Positions 8,708 to 16,732 of a DNA stretch of 33,171 nucleotides are shown here, piece after piece. The DNA comes from Chlamydiota bacterium. Lineage in GTDB: Bacteria; Chlamydiota; Chlamydiia; Chlamydiales; Rhabdochlamydiaceae. The DNA is taken from positions 1 through 33,171 of the forward strand of contig JABDEH010000009.1 of the NCBI GenBank assembly GCA_013287215.1, written 5' to 3'. The notes below the pieces were generated by a model. That model was not told the DNA's origin, searched no databases, and was given only the letters and a program-made list of their open reading frames with translations. The position numbers were made by a program, and so were the translations under genes. Positions within the stretch are counted from its first letter, which is position 1. Every line of letters begins with the position of its first letter.

Positions 8708-8815
8708 CTAGCACCCGCATCCGCCGGTGCCCATCCCCTTCTTCTTTGATTTTGTTGCTTTTTTCTTTGCTGCTTTTTTAGGAGCGGCTTTCTTTGCTGC
8801 TTTTTTCTTAGCCAT
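8708..8815 (-). CDS. 35-residue Lys/Ala-rich histone H1-like protein
   Basis: The frame encodes 35 residues: MAKKKAAKKAAPKKAA, then KKKATKSKKKG, then MGTGGCGC. About half the residues are lysine, as in the tails of bacterial and chlamydial histone H1-like proteins (Hc1/Hc2 type), but it is far shorter than these. It would bind nucleic acid through charge (inference). The C-terminal Gly-rich segment with two cysteines is unusual and might bind metal or form disulphides. An AAGGA ribosome site sits nine bases before the ATG; a promoter-like pair lies upstream and a clean terminator downstream, all supporting a real gene despite the size. Confidence 0.72.
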   Translation of the reverse strand: MAKKKAAKKAAPKKAAKKKATKSKKKGMGTGGCGC

Positions 8816-8850
8816 GTGACAATATCCTTTGGTTTAAAAACACTCTTTCC

Positions 8851-8878
8851 AGTCTACATAGACCAAAGTTTCGTTCAA
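8851..8878 (-). promoter_or_regulatory. Possible promoter of the 35-residue gene
   Basis: On the minus strand TTGAAC (8878-8873) and TAGACT (8856-8851) are separated by 16 bases, about 35 bases upstream of the ATG at 8815. The match to consensus is moderate. Confidence 0.35.
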
Positions 8879-9019
8879 GTATTTTTTTCGATTATTTTGC
8901 ACAGGGCACAAAATTGCAAGCATCCATCGATTTTCCCCCAACGTGTTCTTCGCTGCAATGGAACACAATCTGATAGCACGGATAAAGTTGGACGGGAATC
9001 GCATCCAGCACAGCTGCCG

Positions 9020-9045
9020 GTGACCTGGCCTTAAGGCCGGGTCAC
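9020..9045. terminator. Hairpin overlapping the epimerase stop codon
   Basis: GTGACCTGGCC (9020-9030), loop TTAA, GGCCGGGTCAC (9035-9045): an 11-bp stem with one wobble pair that includes the stop codon of the epimerase gene. No T run follows on the minus strand, so termination without Rho is doubtful. Confidence 0.35.
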
Positions 9046-10115
9046 GAAGCCTTTGGAAAATGGTGAGGAGCTTTGAGGTGTTGGTCCCGATACCACATAG
9101 CGGGATCTTTTTTGAGCGCATTGATCATGGTCGGGAGCGTCTTTTCCAAGGTCCGCTGCGGCACCCAGCCGAGAAGTTGCTTCGCGCGGCTGATGTCGAG
9201 CGCATAATGGTCATCGGCCAGCGGGATCATCCAAGGTTTGATGAAGGGGGGCGTTAGGCCGGGAATGTGACACTGGACCCAAGAGCCGGCGATGGCAATG
9301 ACCTTCGGCACCCGATAGGTGGTGATCTCTTTACCGTAAATGAGGCGCGAAATTTGGCGCTGCAGCTGATCGTAGCTGAGGGTGATCGGCTCTCCGAGGA
9401 GCATGGTGACCTCCGGGGGAAGAATTTTCCGCTTATCAACGGCGAGCGCAATGGCGTCTACGAGGTCGTCCATATGGAGGAAGGAAGAGCCGTGAGAGAT
9501 CGCTCCCGAGAATAGATGGCTCTCGAGCTGTTTTTCGTAGATCCGCTGAATCTGGTTGCTGATGGGGATCGAATGGCAATGATCGTCATAGACGCCGGCA
9601 ATGCGCATGATGACGGCAGGAATTTTGCCGCGCATCTCGGAGATCACTTTTTCGGTGTGCACTTTGGAGAGCGGATAGTCCCATTTTGGCTGTAGCGGCC
9701 ATGCTTCATTGATCGTTTGTCCCGGCTGGCAGGGCTTGTGAACGAGCATGGTGCTGGAGAATAAAAATTGTTCCACATCGAATGTTTGCAGCTCCTGAAG
9801 CAGGCGCCGCGTCCCTCCGACGGTGATCTTTTCATAGAGGTCCGAGTGCTGCTGATCAAAGCTGTAGTAAGCGGCCAAGTGGATGACCGAGGCGATCCGA
9901 TTTCCATAGAAGTGACGGATGTGGTTAAAAGCTTGGCGGACGCTCTCATCGGAAGAGAGGTCAACAGGGACAAGTTCTTCGCTGTCCGATGCGTAGATAG
10001 CCTTGAGCAGCTCGAACCCGATGATCCGATATTTTTCCCCGAGCTTATGCACGACGCTGGAGCCAATGCGCCCGCAGCTACCCGTAACAATGATAATATC
10101 TTTATCCTGGCCCAT
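9042..10115 (-). CDS. NAD-dependent epimerase/dehydratase family protein (extended SDR)
   Basis: A 357-residue extended short-chain dehydrogenase. The Rossmann motif TGSCGRIG lies at residues 11-18 (GxxGxxG), with VIHLAA near 78-83, FSSTMLV near 119-125 and the catalytic YPLSK with Tyr147 and Lys151. Such enzymes act on nucleotide sugars or related substrates; the substrate is not evident. The second half is less typical of sugar epimerases. It starts 45 bases downstream of the M2-like peptidase gene on the same strand and may be cotranscribed with it. Confidence 0.88.
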   Translation of the reverse strand: MGQDKDIIIVTGSCGRIGSSVVHKLGEKYRIIGFELLKAIYASDSEELVPVDLSSDESVRQAFNHIRHFYGNRIASVIHLAAYYSFDQQHSDLYEKITVGGTRRLLQELQTFDVEQFLFSSTMLVHKPCQPGQTINEAWPLQPKWDYPLSKVHTEKVISEMRGKIPAVIMRIAGVYDDHCHSIPISNQIQRIYEKQLESHLFSGAISHGSSFLHMDDLVDAIALAVDKRKILPPEVTMLLGEPITLSYDQLQRQISRLIYGKEITTYRVPKVIAIAGSWVQCHIPGLTPPFIKPWMIPLADDHYALDISRAKQLLGWVPQRTLEKTLPTMINALKKDPAMWYRDQHLKAPHHFPKAS

Positions 10116-10160
10116 AACTTAGCTATAAGCTGGGCAGAAAAAAAAGAGAAGAGGAAAAGA

Positions 10161-11750
10161 CTAAGAGAACTGGCTGACCCAGGCTTTGGGGCAGAGGGGC
10201 TTGCCGCTCACATGCTCGACGAGTGCGCTCCAGCTCATCCGGTTGCCGGGAATAAAGAGCTTCTTGTGCAAAAATTCTCCCGCCTGCGGAGTGGAGATCT
10301 CCACAGATCCTGTTGCTTTGAGGAGCGCATTCTCAATGTCCGAGGCAAACATTTCCCCAAGGAGGTAGCTAAAATAGTAGACGGGCGCCAAACCGATGTG
10401 GTATTTTGCCGCCCAATCGTTTTTCCCTTGGCGTCCTTGGGGAGCCGGAATCTGTTGGTATTTCTCGACAAGGCCCCACCAGAGGGTGTTTAAATCTTGG
10501 GCAGGCTCTTTGTAGAGCTCTCTTTCAAAGGCGGTCATAACGAGTACCCAGCGGCTGAAAATGAGCTGCCGACGCTTTAAACTGACCTCCGCTTTTTTCA
10601 TGAGGGGCTCCTTCTCGGGAGCGTTGAGCAGGTGTTTCAGCGAGGCGTAGCGGTAGGCTTGGCGTCCGGCGATGAGGGCCATCGCCTCTGTAGTGATCAT
10701 GTGAGGAGGCTCTTTTAATAGCCAGGGAAGCTGCGGATCATACCCAACATCGTATATCGCATGTCCAAGCTCGTGCAGCACGGTTTCCAGCCACTTGATC
10801 GAACTCTTCACATTGTTCAGCGTGCGCACATCGCCGCTCCGATCGATGTTGATGCAAAAGGCGTGCTGGTTTTTTCCGGGGCGCTCAAACATATCGCTGC
10901 GCTCTAAGATGGGGTGCACTTCGATGCCCATTTTTTGATAAAAGCCCCTGCTGACAGCAGGGATATCGATATGATCGACCAAGGTGTCGAGCTCTTGGCA
11001 ATCCAAAGGATCTTCTTGGCAGAACGGCTCGCTCCATGCCCAAGGGCCGATCTGGGGGCCGAGCTGCTCGGCGGGAACGTGAAAGCGGTGAGACAACTGC
11101 TGCTGAACTTCTTTCATCACTTCTCGGTAGGCCGGAGCGGAGCTGCAGGCACAATCATCCAGCGTCGCTTGCAGCCAGTTTGCGTCCACCTCTTGGAGAT
11201 CGAGCTGCATCGTGAAATAATCGCAGTAGCCCAAACTTTGGGCCGCTTTGTTGCGCAAGGCGACCAGCTCTAAGATCCGCGGGGCCAAGATGCTGCCGAT
11301 TTCTTTGGAAGCTTCCCAGGCAAGCTTGCGGGCCGCGACATCGTTTTCATTTTTTAAGAGCTCGCGAATTTCATTTTCAGAAACTTTTTTTCCTTTTATT
11401 TCCGGGCGGTAAGTGGCGTACACTTGGGAGAGCGCCGCTTCTTTTTGGGCGATCTCTTCGAGCAAGGGCTGCGGGATCATATTTTGTTTGAAGGTGCGGA
11501 TGAGCACATTGAGCTGACGCTTGAGTAGAGGGTCCAAGGGCTCGCGGTCCCATGCGAGAAGTTTTTCATAGGTTTTCCGATCGTTGAACAGCATGCGCAG
11601 TGCGGTATCTAGCTCGGCTTTCAAATCGGCGGCATCGGCGGCCCCTGTCGTCTCAAGGATCCACACCGCTTTATTGGCCTGGCGGGACTTGGCGGCAACG
11701 GCGGGAACAAATGTATTAAGAAATTCTTTAAACTGATGCGAACTCGTCAT
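10161..11750 (-). CDS. M2/M3-like zinc metallopeptidase (bacterial peptidyl-dipeptidase type)
   Basis: A 529-residue gluzincin. The zinc motif HELGH is at residues 326-330 (VLHELGHAIYDVGYD), followed by TTEAMALIAGR, where the glutamate (about residue 355) is the expected third zinc ligand. YYFSYLLGEMFASD near the C-terminus is also typical. The pattern best fits the bacterial proteins annotated as M2 (angiotensin-converting-enzyme-like) metallopeptidases; distant M3 membership cannot be excluded without a profile search. No signal peptide is visible, so it is probably cytosolic and involved in peptide turnover, as is PepF at the other end of the window. Confidence 0.82.
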   Translation of the reverse strand: MTSSHQFKEFLNTFVPAVAAKSRQANKAVWILETTGAADAADLKAELDTALRMLFNDRKTYEKLLAWDREPLDPLLKRQLNVLIRTFKQNMIPQPLLEEIAQKEAALSQVYATYRPEIKGKKVSENEIRELLKNENDVAARKLAWEASKEIGSILAPRILELVALRNKAAQSLGYCDYFTMQLDLQEVDANWLQATLDDCACSSAPAYREVMKEVQQQLSHRFHVPAEQLGPQIGPWAWSEPFCQEDPLDCQELDTLVDHIDIPAVSRGFYQKMGIEVHPILERSDMFERPGKNQHAFCINIDRSGDVRTLNNVKSSIKWLETVLHELGHAIYDVGYDPQLPWLLKEPPHMITTEAMALIAGRQAYRYASLKHLLNAPEKEPLMKKAEVSLKRRQLIFSRWVLVMTAFERELYKEPAQDLNTLWWGLVEKYQQIPAPQGRQGKNDWAAKYHIGLAPVYYFSYLLGEMFASDIENALLKATGSVEISTPQAGEFLHKKLFIPGNRMSWSALVEHVSGKPLCPKAWVSQFS

Positions 11751-11818
11751 GACCGAACTCCCTCATTTACTCCGTAGTATATGGATTTAAGTATCCCGGG
11801 TCAATAGACTTCACCTCT

Positions 11819-12278
11819 AACGTGCCGTGCCCTTCCCCATGCCGGTGCCCATACGCGTTAAGCTAAGGGATCGTAAAAAGATAAATGCTACTTCAAAACA
11901 AAGCAAATGAACAACTTAAACGTCGGCCCGGATAAACGCAAAGACGCAAAGACGCAGAGACAAGAATTGCCCTTTTTGCGGAGCATACCCCTAAGGAAAG
12001 AAATGTTTTTTAAGAAAGCAGGGAGATGAGCTGGATTTCTACAACTGCTTTGCTTTCTTAAAAAACATTTCTTTTCTTGGGGTGTGAACTTCGTTCACAA
12101 AAGGGCAATAAGACCCCAGCATCCTCAATATAAAAAACTCCCTCCGACCTTTGCGTCTTTGCGGCTCCGCGTCTTTGCGTTGAATCTTCTCGCTTAATGT
12201 TATCCAAGTTTGAATCATGCCAAAACATCTTAGCTTAACGCGTATGTGCACCGGCACGGGCACGGGCAAGGGCACGTT
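11819..12278. repeat. Nested multi-layer palindromic element (copy A)
   Basis: This fills most of the 537-base gap between the M2-like peptidase and the flavoprotein gene. Four inverted-repeat layers are nested. Outer: 11819-11867 against 12229-12278, sharing the perfect CTTAGCTTAACGCGTATG and then degenerate GC-rich GGGCACGGG units. Second: 11935-11961 against 12150-12181, runs of ACGCAAAG. Third: TTGCCCTTTT at 11967-11976 against AAAAGGGCAA at 12099-12108. Inner: 28-base arms at 11993-12020 and 12051-12078. The right flank carries the small hairpin GTGAACTTCGTTCAC at 12084-12098. No protein of the element's own is apparent, so if it is mobile it must be moved in trans. Confidence 0.85.
11993..12078. 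repeat. Inner inverted repeat with 30-nt spacer (copy A)
   Basis: Arms 11993-12020 and 12051-12078 are inverted copies matching at 27 of 28 positions; each contains AAATGTTTTTTAAGAAAGCA or its complement. The spacer is 12021-12050 with core GCTGGATTTCTACAA. The same arms flank a spacer of identical length at 21799-21828, but that spacer is in the opposite orientation. Confidence 0.88.
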
Positions 12279-12287
12279 TGGGAAGTT

Positions 12288-13280
12288 CTAGTGCGCGCTG
12301 CTACACGGCGCCATCACTTTTTTCCATTTATCCACATACTTGCTGATGTTGCTAATATGATTCGTGTCGAGCTGTTCGAAAATTGCAGCTGCTTCGGGGC
12401 CTGCTTTGGTAAGTACACTCTTATCAAAGACGCTTTGTTCATAAATGTAGCTTTCCATACAAACAAGTTCTGCAGAACGGGAGATCAGCTCTAGGCGCTT
12501 GAGCTCTTCAAAATACTTCGCTCCCTGGTCCAACGCTTTCTCGTCGCGAACCTGCAAAGAGATGAGCTGGAACCCCCTCTCTTCTAAACCGGTAAATTGG
12601 GTCACATTCATCAGACGGGTCACTCCCGTAATGGAGGGCTGATGGTAGGTAAACTGGGTGGGAGCAGGGTCGCGGACCAGCATGTAAAGATGGGGGTACT
12701 TGCTCTGGCGGGTATTATTGATGTGGTACACGTTCTCAATCTCAATCTCGCTGTAGGCGGTGACCACGATTTTTTTCGTCGAATACCTGGACCCGTTGAT
12801 CTGCACCTCCGCAATTTTTCGGTTCTTGTCGATAAACACTTTCTCTAGGCGCGTACTCAGCAGGATCGTCACGCCCGCTTCCTGCATCAGCCGCTGCAAG
12901 TTCTGCGACATTTCATGGCAGCCTCTCTGCGGATAGGTCCCCCAATCGCTTTTTTTCACCCCTTTTCCCTTCTGCTTGGGCGCATTGCGGATCATCCTGC
13001 ATCCGATATACTCTTCGAGGAACTGTTCGACCTGCTTATTGTTCCCAAATTCATGACATCCCAAATCGACGTTGGGAATGCCGCAAATGGTGATGCTCTT
13101 CCAAGCTCCCCCGCATTCGGCCGCTCTCTCCACGAGGAGCACCTGCTCGCCCGTTTTCGCTCTATAGATGGCCTCGCACATGCAGATCGGGCTAGATCCC
13201 ACGACAACGCTGTCAAAATCGGTCTGAACTCCATAAACCCCAAAGATCCACAGACAAAAAAGAACCGCCGTTTGCCGCAT
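12288..13280 (-). CDS. Exported FAD/NAD(P)-binding oxidoreductase-like protein
   Basis: A 330-residue protein beginning with a signal-peptide-like segment (MRQTAVLFCLWIFGVYGVQT), then a Rossmann dinucleotide-binding start, FDSVVVGSSPICMCEAIYRA, with an acidic strand end VLLVERAAECGGAW. The glycine-rich loop reads GSSPIC rather than GxGxxG, but the following GGAW is typical of amine oxidase or UDP-galactopyranose-mutase-like flavoproteins. The middle has RLMQEAGVTILLSTRLEKV and KIVVTAYSEI, which also fits such flavoproteins. Substrate unknown. A flavoprotein made with a Sec signal is unusual because FAD must be available on the far side. It is divergent from the metallohydrolase gene. Confidence 0.72.
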   Translation of the reverse strand: MRQTAVLFCLWIFGVYGVQTDFDSVVVGSSPICMCEAIYRAKTGEQVLLVERAAECGGAWKSITICGIPNVDLGCHEFGNNKQVEQFLEEYIGCRMIRNAPKQKGKGVKKSDWGTYPQRGCHEMSQNLQRLMQEAGVTILLSTRLEKVFIDKNRKIAEVQINGSRYSTKKIVVTAYSEIEIENVYHINNTRQSKYPHLYMLVRDPAPTQFTYHQPSITGVTRLMNVTQFTGLEERGFQLISLQVRDEKALDQGAKYFEELKRLELISRSAELVCMESYIYEQSVFDKSVLTKAGPEAAAIFEQLDTNHISNISKYVDKWKKVMAPCSSAH

Positions 13281-13376
13281 TTTACTCCCTTAAGTTAGCG
13301 TTAAATCTTTAACAGATTGCCTCAAGACAAAAAAACGGACAAGGTTTTTTATTTGACACGGCGGCCAGAAAAACCT

Positions 13377-14381
13377 ATGAATAAGTTCATGAAAAGCTGT
13401 TTTCCCTTTTCCTTTTTCCGGCGCCTCTTTTTCTCTTCCTTAGAAGAGTTCAAGGTGGTCGTGCTCGGATGCGGCGGCGGCCCCCTAGAAACCAACGTCT
13501 CGGGATACCTGCTTGCCAAAAAGACTGCGGAGAATTTTATTGCCATCGACGCCGGAAGCCTCCTTAGCGGCATCTATCTCGCGCATCAGAAAAAGAGCTT
13601 TCAAGACATTAAGAAAGATGAGGAAAGTCCCTATGGTTTTGAAGGGCAGATTCTGCGCGACCGCATCAAAGCATATGTGATTTCCCACGCCCACCTCGAC
13701 CATGTGGCAGGGCTTGTCCTCAATGCCCCCGTGGACACAAAAAAACCGATCTTCGCCCTTCCGCCAACCATCGACTATCTGAGGGATTATCTCTTCAACG
13801 GAAAAATCTGGCCCAACTTTGGCTCCGAAGGGGTAGAGCCCTGTATCGGCCAGTACCGCTATGAGCGGCTCAGTTTAAAACAAATGGCCGCCATCCCGGA
13901 AACGGGCCTCTCCGTGGAACCCTTTGAGCTCAGCCACCCCGAAGGCTATCCCTCCACCGCTTTCCTGATCGAATCTTCCGGACTCTACCTCGCGTACCTG
14001 GGCGATACCGCCTCCGATGCCATGGGGTCTCAAAAACACCTTCAAACGCTCTGGCAGGCCTTAGCGCCTCTTCTGCGGCAAAAGAAATTGCGCGGGCTCT
14101 TTATCGAGTGCTCTTATGCAGAACATCATCCGGGCCAAACCGTCGAGGGGCATCTCGATCCCTCCTACCTCATGCGCGAGCTGCGCGCGCTTGCCGCCCT
14201 CGTCAATCCTGCGCGTCCCAAGAAAGGGCTCAAGCACCTTAAGATCGTCATCACACATATCAAAGACCCCTTCGTCACAGGCTGCTGCATCCGCGCCCAA
14301 ATCAGAAAAGAGCTCGAAAAAGCCAATGATTTAGGCGTCGAATGGATCTTTGCCAGACAAGGCGAGAAACTCTATTTTTAG
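13377..14381 (+). CDS. Metallo-beta-lactamase-fold protein, class II cyclic-nucleotide phosphodiesterase type
   Basis: A 334-residue metallohydrolase. The signature HAHLDHVAG lies at about residues 104-112 from this start and fits the class II cAMP phosphodiesterase pattern HxHLDHxxG. Further metal-site segments are LSHPEGYPSTAF, LAYLGDTASD, IECSYAEH and VITHIKDPF. Class II enzymes hydrolyse cyclic nucleotides; activity on RNA or other esters is an alternative for this fold. The N-terminus has a short hydrophobic stretch (CFPFSFFRRLFFSS). A TTG start at 13317 is possible, but the ATG at 13377 is preferred. A consensus-like TTGACA (13353) with TATGAA 17 bases later overlaps this ATG, which would put the start at the ATG at 13389 instead. 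Its stop overlaps the convergent antitoxin stop. Confidence 0.82.
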   Translation: MNKFMKSCFPFSFFRRLFFSSLEEFKVVVLGCGGGPLETNVSGYLLAKKTAENFIAIDAGSLLSGIYLAHQKKSFQDIKKDEESPYGFEGQILRDRIKAYVISHAHLDHVAGLVLNAPVDTKKPIFALPPTIDYLRDYLFNGKIWPNFGSEGVEPCIGQYRYERLSLKQMAAIPETGLSVEPFELSHPEGYPSTAFLIESSGLYLAYLGDTASDAMGSQKHLQTLWQALAPLLRQKKLRGLFIECSYAEHHPGQTVEGHLDPSYLMRELRALAALVNPARPKKGLKHLKIVITHIKDPFVTGCCIRAQIRKELEKANDLGVEWIFARQGEKLYF

Positions 14382-14851
14382 AGAGCTATTTTCAAATCCT
14401 CTGATGTCGCATCGACAATGAGTGGGTGAATCTTACCCTTTCCCTTTTTAGATAGCTGTTCCAGGCTAAGCTCTCGGTAAATGGCTCTGAATTCTGCATC
14501 TTTGGCTTTTAAATGATCCACAATATAGAGGCGCAAGTAAAGGTCTATGGCCGGAGAAATTTGATTTTCCCCTTTTTCCCATTTCAGTACTGCTACATGG
14601 CTGACTCCAAATATTTTCCCAAACTCTGTTGTTGTCGTTTGAAAGTATGATCGGATAAAACGCAACTCATCGCCAGTGAGTGAACTTGGTTTTCGGACAA
14701 GCGCTTCCAAAGCCACGATCATGAGCTTATTCATATTGATATCGATGCACCACTCCCCAGCTACTTTCTTCATTGGCGCATTGACTAACTTGATTGGAAA
14801 TCCAAGCCCATCAAAAACAAACGTTTCTTTTTTTCTGTTTTTCTTTTTCAT
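14378..14851 (-). CDS. HTH-type antitoxin of a DUF4258 toxin-antitoxin pair
   Basis: About 157 residues. The C-terminal half holds a Cro/C1-type helix-turn-helix: LTGDELRFIRSYFQTTTTEF followed by GKIFGVSHVAVLKWEKGEN. The N-terminal part (FVFDGLGFPIKLVNAPMKKV) is typical of MqsA-like or related two-domain antitoxins in which the HTH binds the operon's own promoter. It follows the toxin gene directly: ATG at 14851 lies four bases after the toxin stop; an ATG at 14866 overlapping the toxin is the alternative. Its stop codon overlaps that of the convergent metallohydrolase gene. Confidence 0.82.
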   Translation of the reverse strand: MKKKNRKKETFVFDGLGFPIKLVNAPMKKVAGEWCIDINMNKLMIVALEALVRKPSSLTGDELRFIRSYFQTTTTEFGKIFGVSHVAVLKWEKGENQISPAIDLYLRLYIVDHLKAKDAEFRAIYRELSLEQLSKKGKGKIHPLIVDATSEDLKIAL

Positions 14852-14855
14852 AGTT

Positions 14856-15155
14856 TTAATCCACATCAATTACCGTGACAATCACCATTTCTTCTTCAAA
14901 TAAAACAACAACCCTCAATTCCAAACCGTTTACCGTCTTACCGCGAATAGCATACTTCCACGTTTGGTTTTTCACGGAAAACTCGTCCTTATTCTGCTCG
15001 TGCCGCCCATGTTCTAAAACGGCCAAAACGTCTCGCAACGTGATATCGCGTTCCTTTTGCCTCGCAATGGCATGCCTTGATAAAACATATGTCCCATTTC
15101 GAACGTTCTCCTTGACCTGTCTCAGCACGTCAAAGGCAGACTTCTTTGCCTTCAT
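14856..15155 (-). CDS. DUF4258 protein, putative toxin of a toxin-antitoxin pair
   Basis: A 99-residue protein with the DUF4258 pattern: LSRHAIARQKERDITLRDVLAVLEHG (shown here from LSRHAIARQKERDI onward), then YAIRGKTVNGLELRVVVLFEEE and a terminal VIVTVIDVD. Members are often found beside HTH antitoxins and are thought to be RelE/MqsR-like ribonuclease-fold proteins; the activity has not been shown for this one. AGGA lies five bases before the ATG. The gene order is toxin first, antitoxin second, as in HigBA and MqsRA systems. Confidence 0.82.
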   Translation of the reverse strand: MKAKKSAFDVLRQVKENVRNGTYVLSRHAIARQKERDITLRDVLAVLEHGRHEQNKDEFSVKNQTWKYAIRGKTVNGLELRVVVLFEEEMVIVTVIDVD

Positions 15156-15252
15156 AGCATTCCTATAATGTAATAAAATTACAATTTTATTTCAACAACT
15201 TTTCTTAAGTCCTTGCATATCAATGCAATGCATTTGAAGCACCCCTTCCTAT

Positions 15253-15888
15253 TCAACCGTCGCAAATCATCGGTTCCGGTCTGTCGGAGTAAGGCTTACA
15301 CGCTTCGGCGCACACGCGAAACGGAATATTCTCCCCTGCAAACAGGTCGGCAAAGACCGTGATTTCACGCAACAAGGCGCCTGCGGGGGTCAAGGGATCC
15401 AAAGGCACATGATTGCAGGTAAGACTTTCCAAAAAATGGGTTCTGACTGCGGCGCGATCCTCCGGCGCAAGACGTTGAAAAGAAGACCGCAGCTGTAAAA
15501 GGATCAAAAGATAGGGCCTCCCCGTTCTTCCCACTGCCTGTATGAGAAAAGAGGGGATCGGGCCCTCAATGACATAGTTATCCATGACAAAATTGATCAC
15601 AAGGAGGTAGGAGAGGAAGGGAACATCTAAGGAGCTGACAGTGCGATACCATGCGTCGACATTAAAGTTGTGCCGCTCTCCAAAAAACACAATCTGCCGC
15701 CTTAAAAAATCGACGTCTTGTAGTGGTACCGGACTAAAGAGATAAGAGACATCTAGTGGAGGCGCTGAGGCAATGGTAGAAGTGAAGAGATCAGCTGGAG
15801 GCTGGGTGGATGTTCTACCCCCGGCATTCAGTATCTGGAGAATATACGCTGCACACGAATTGAGAACGCCTACTGGATGAGTCATCAT
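15253..15888 (-). CDS. Hypothetical protein, 211 residues
   Basis: Not recognised. The protein has no signal peptide or clear membrane span. The N-terminal third is Pro/Ala/Thr-rich and probably disordered; the remainder (DFLRRQIVFFGERHNFNVDA, WYRTVSSLDVPFLSYLLVIN) looks helical and globular. The C-terminal tail has three cysteines (VCAEACKPYSDRPEPMICDG). The start could be either of two consecutive ATGs at 15888 and 15885, about ten bases after GGAG. It lies in a block of unknown and accessory genes and could be a lineage-specific or secreted protein; nothing in the sequence settles this. Confidence 0.6.
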   Translation of the reverse strand: MMTHPVGVLNSCAAYILQILNAGGRTSTQPPADLFTSTIASAPPLDVSYLFSPVPLQDVDFLRRQIVFFGERHNFNVDAWYRTVSSLDVPFLSYLLVINFVMDNYVIEGPIPSFLIQAVGRTGRPYLLILLQLRSSFQRLAPEDRAAVRTHFLESLTCNHVPLDPLTPAGALLREITVFADLFAGENIPFRVCAEACKPYSDRPEPMICDG

Positions 15889-15953
15889 CGTCTCCGTCTC
15901 TTAAGGTGTGTGGAGTTTGAAGTGATAGATTAGACAAATTTTTCAGATTTAGC

Positions 15954-16613
15954 TCAACCTCTTTCTATGGTTTTCGGAATATCCTTTAACTCCAACGCAT
16001 AACAATGTCTAAGAGCGCCATATTTTTCTTCCTTGCCAATCAGTTGCATTCCCACCGTTTCTAAAATCACACAAGAGCCAGGATTGTCCGGTCTTGCGGT
16101 CGCAAGGACTTTTACCAGCGCTTTTCCGTCTAAAAGATATCCTTCTTGCACTGTGGCTGGAGCATATTCTTGAACGACTGCAGTGACAGATTCAGTCCCG
16201 AATCCCTGCCTCCAACAATTTTTCATGAAAAGATAGGCCACCTCGGACTCTCCCGCTACATCGCCATGACCTAAATTTATGTGGCCTAAAAAGTCATCCG
16301 TATCGCGCTTGAACACAGCAAATGCACTATAAGGGTCGTTTCCATGCCACCGCTTGACCCAAGTATCGTTAATCCTCGACACCATATCTTCCCTATTTTT
16401 TTTAACGCCTGACTGATATTTACACATCACATCTTCGTCTCCAAAAAGAGCCGCGTAAGAGTCATATTCTTGCTCTGTTGCCAGAACTGATCTCAAATGA
16501 AGCCTTTCTGTATCAATCGTGACAGAAAGTCCATCCTGTTCGTCCAAACAAAAGTTAATATCTGAATTTCCATGATAATTATGCGTACTAGAAACACTCG
16601 TTGCTGATGTCAT
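15954..16613 (-). CDS. GNAT-family N-acetyltransferase
   Basis: A 219-residue protein of the RimJ/RimL type (acetyltransferase_3). ERLHLRSVLATEQEYDSYAA starts the domain; FLGHINLGHGDVAGESEVAY gives the central strands, and the acetyl-CoA loop region reads NCWRQGFGTESVTAVV, with RQGFGTE matching the (Q/R)xxGx(G/A) motif. The C-terminal part has NPGSCVILETVGMQLIG. Substrate is unknown. The 35 residues before the domain are polar and not conserved in the family. Confidence 0.85.
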   Translation of the reverse strand: MTSATSVSSTHNYHGNSDINFCLDEQDGLSVTIDTERLHLRSVLATEQEYDSYAALFGDEDVMCKYQSGVKKNREDMVSRINDTWVKRWHGNDPYSAFAVFKRDTDDFLGHINLGHGDVAGESEVAYLFMKNCWRQGFGTESVTAVVQEYAPATVQEGYLLDGKALVKVLATARPDNPGSCVILETVGMQLIGKEEKYGALRHCYALELKDIPKTIERG

Positions 16614-16732
16614 ATTTACTCGATTAAAAATGTTAAATTGCTATTAATGCCCTAACTTGATTGAGCAAAGGTGTAGAAAAGGAAGCAGGCCCTTGACGGG
16701 CCCACTCCGATTAATGGCTAGTCTGGCAGATT

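Noticed and set aside
9768-10493. Plus-strand frame of 241 codons spanning the epimerase-peptidase junction
   Set aside because: Antisense to two well supported genes and without recognisable content.
12039-12275. Minus-strand frame of 78 codons inside copy A
   Set aside because: Composed of the palindrome layers; its RKDAEPQRRKGRRE peptide is repeat-derived and the frame is broken in copy B.
13317-13376. N-terminal extension of the phosphodiesterase-like protein from TTG
   Set aside because: No ribosome site, a polar non-conserved extension, and a promoter-like sequence inside it.
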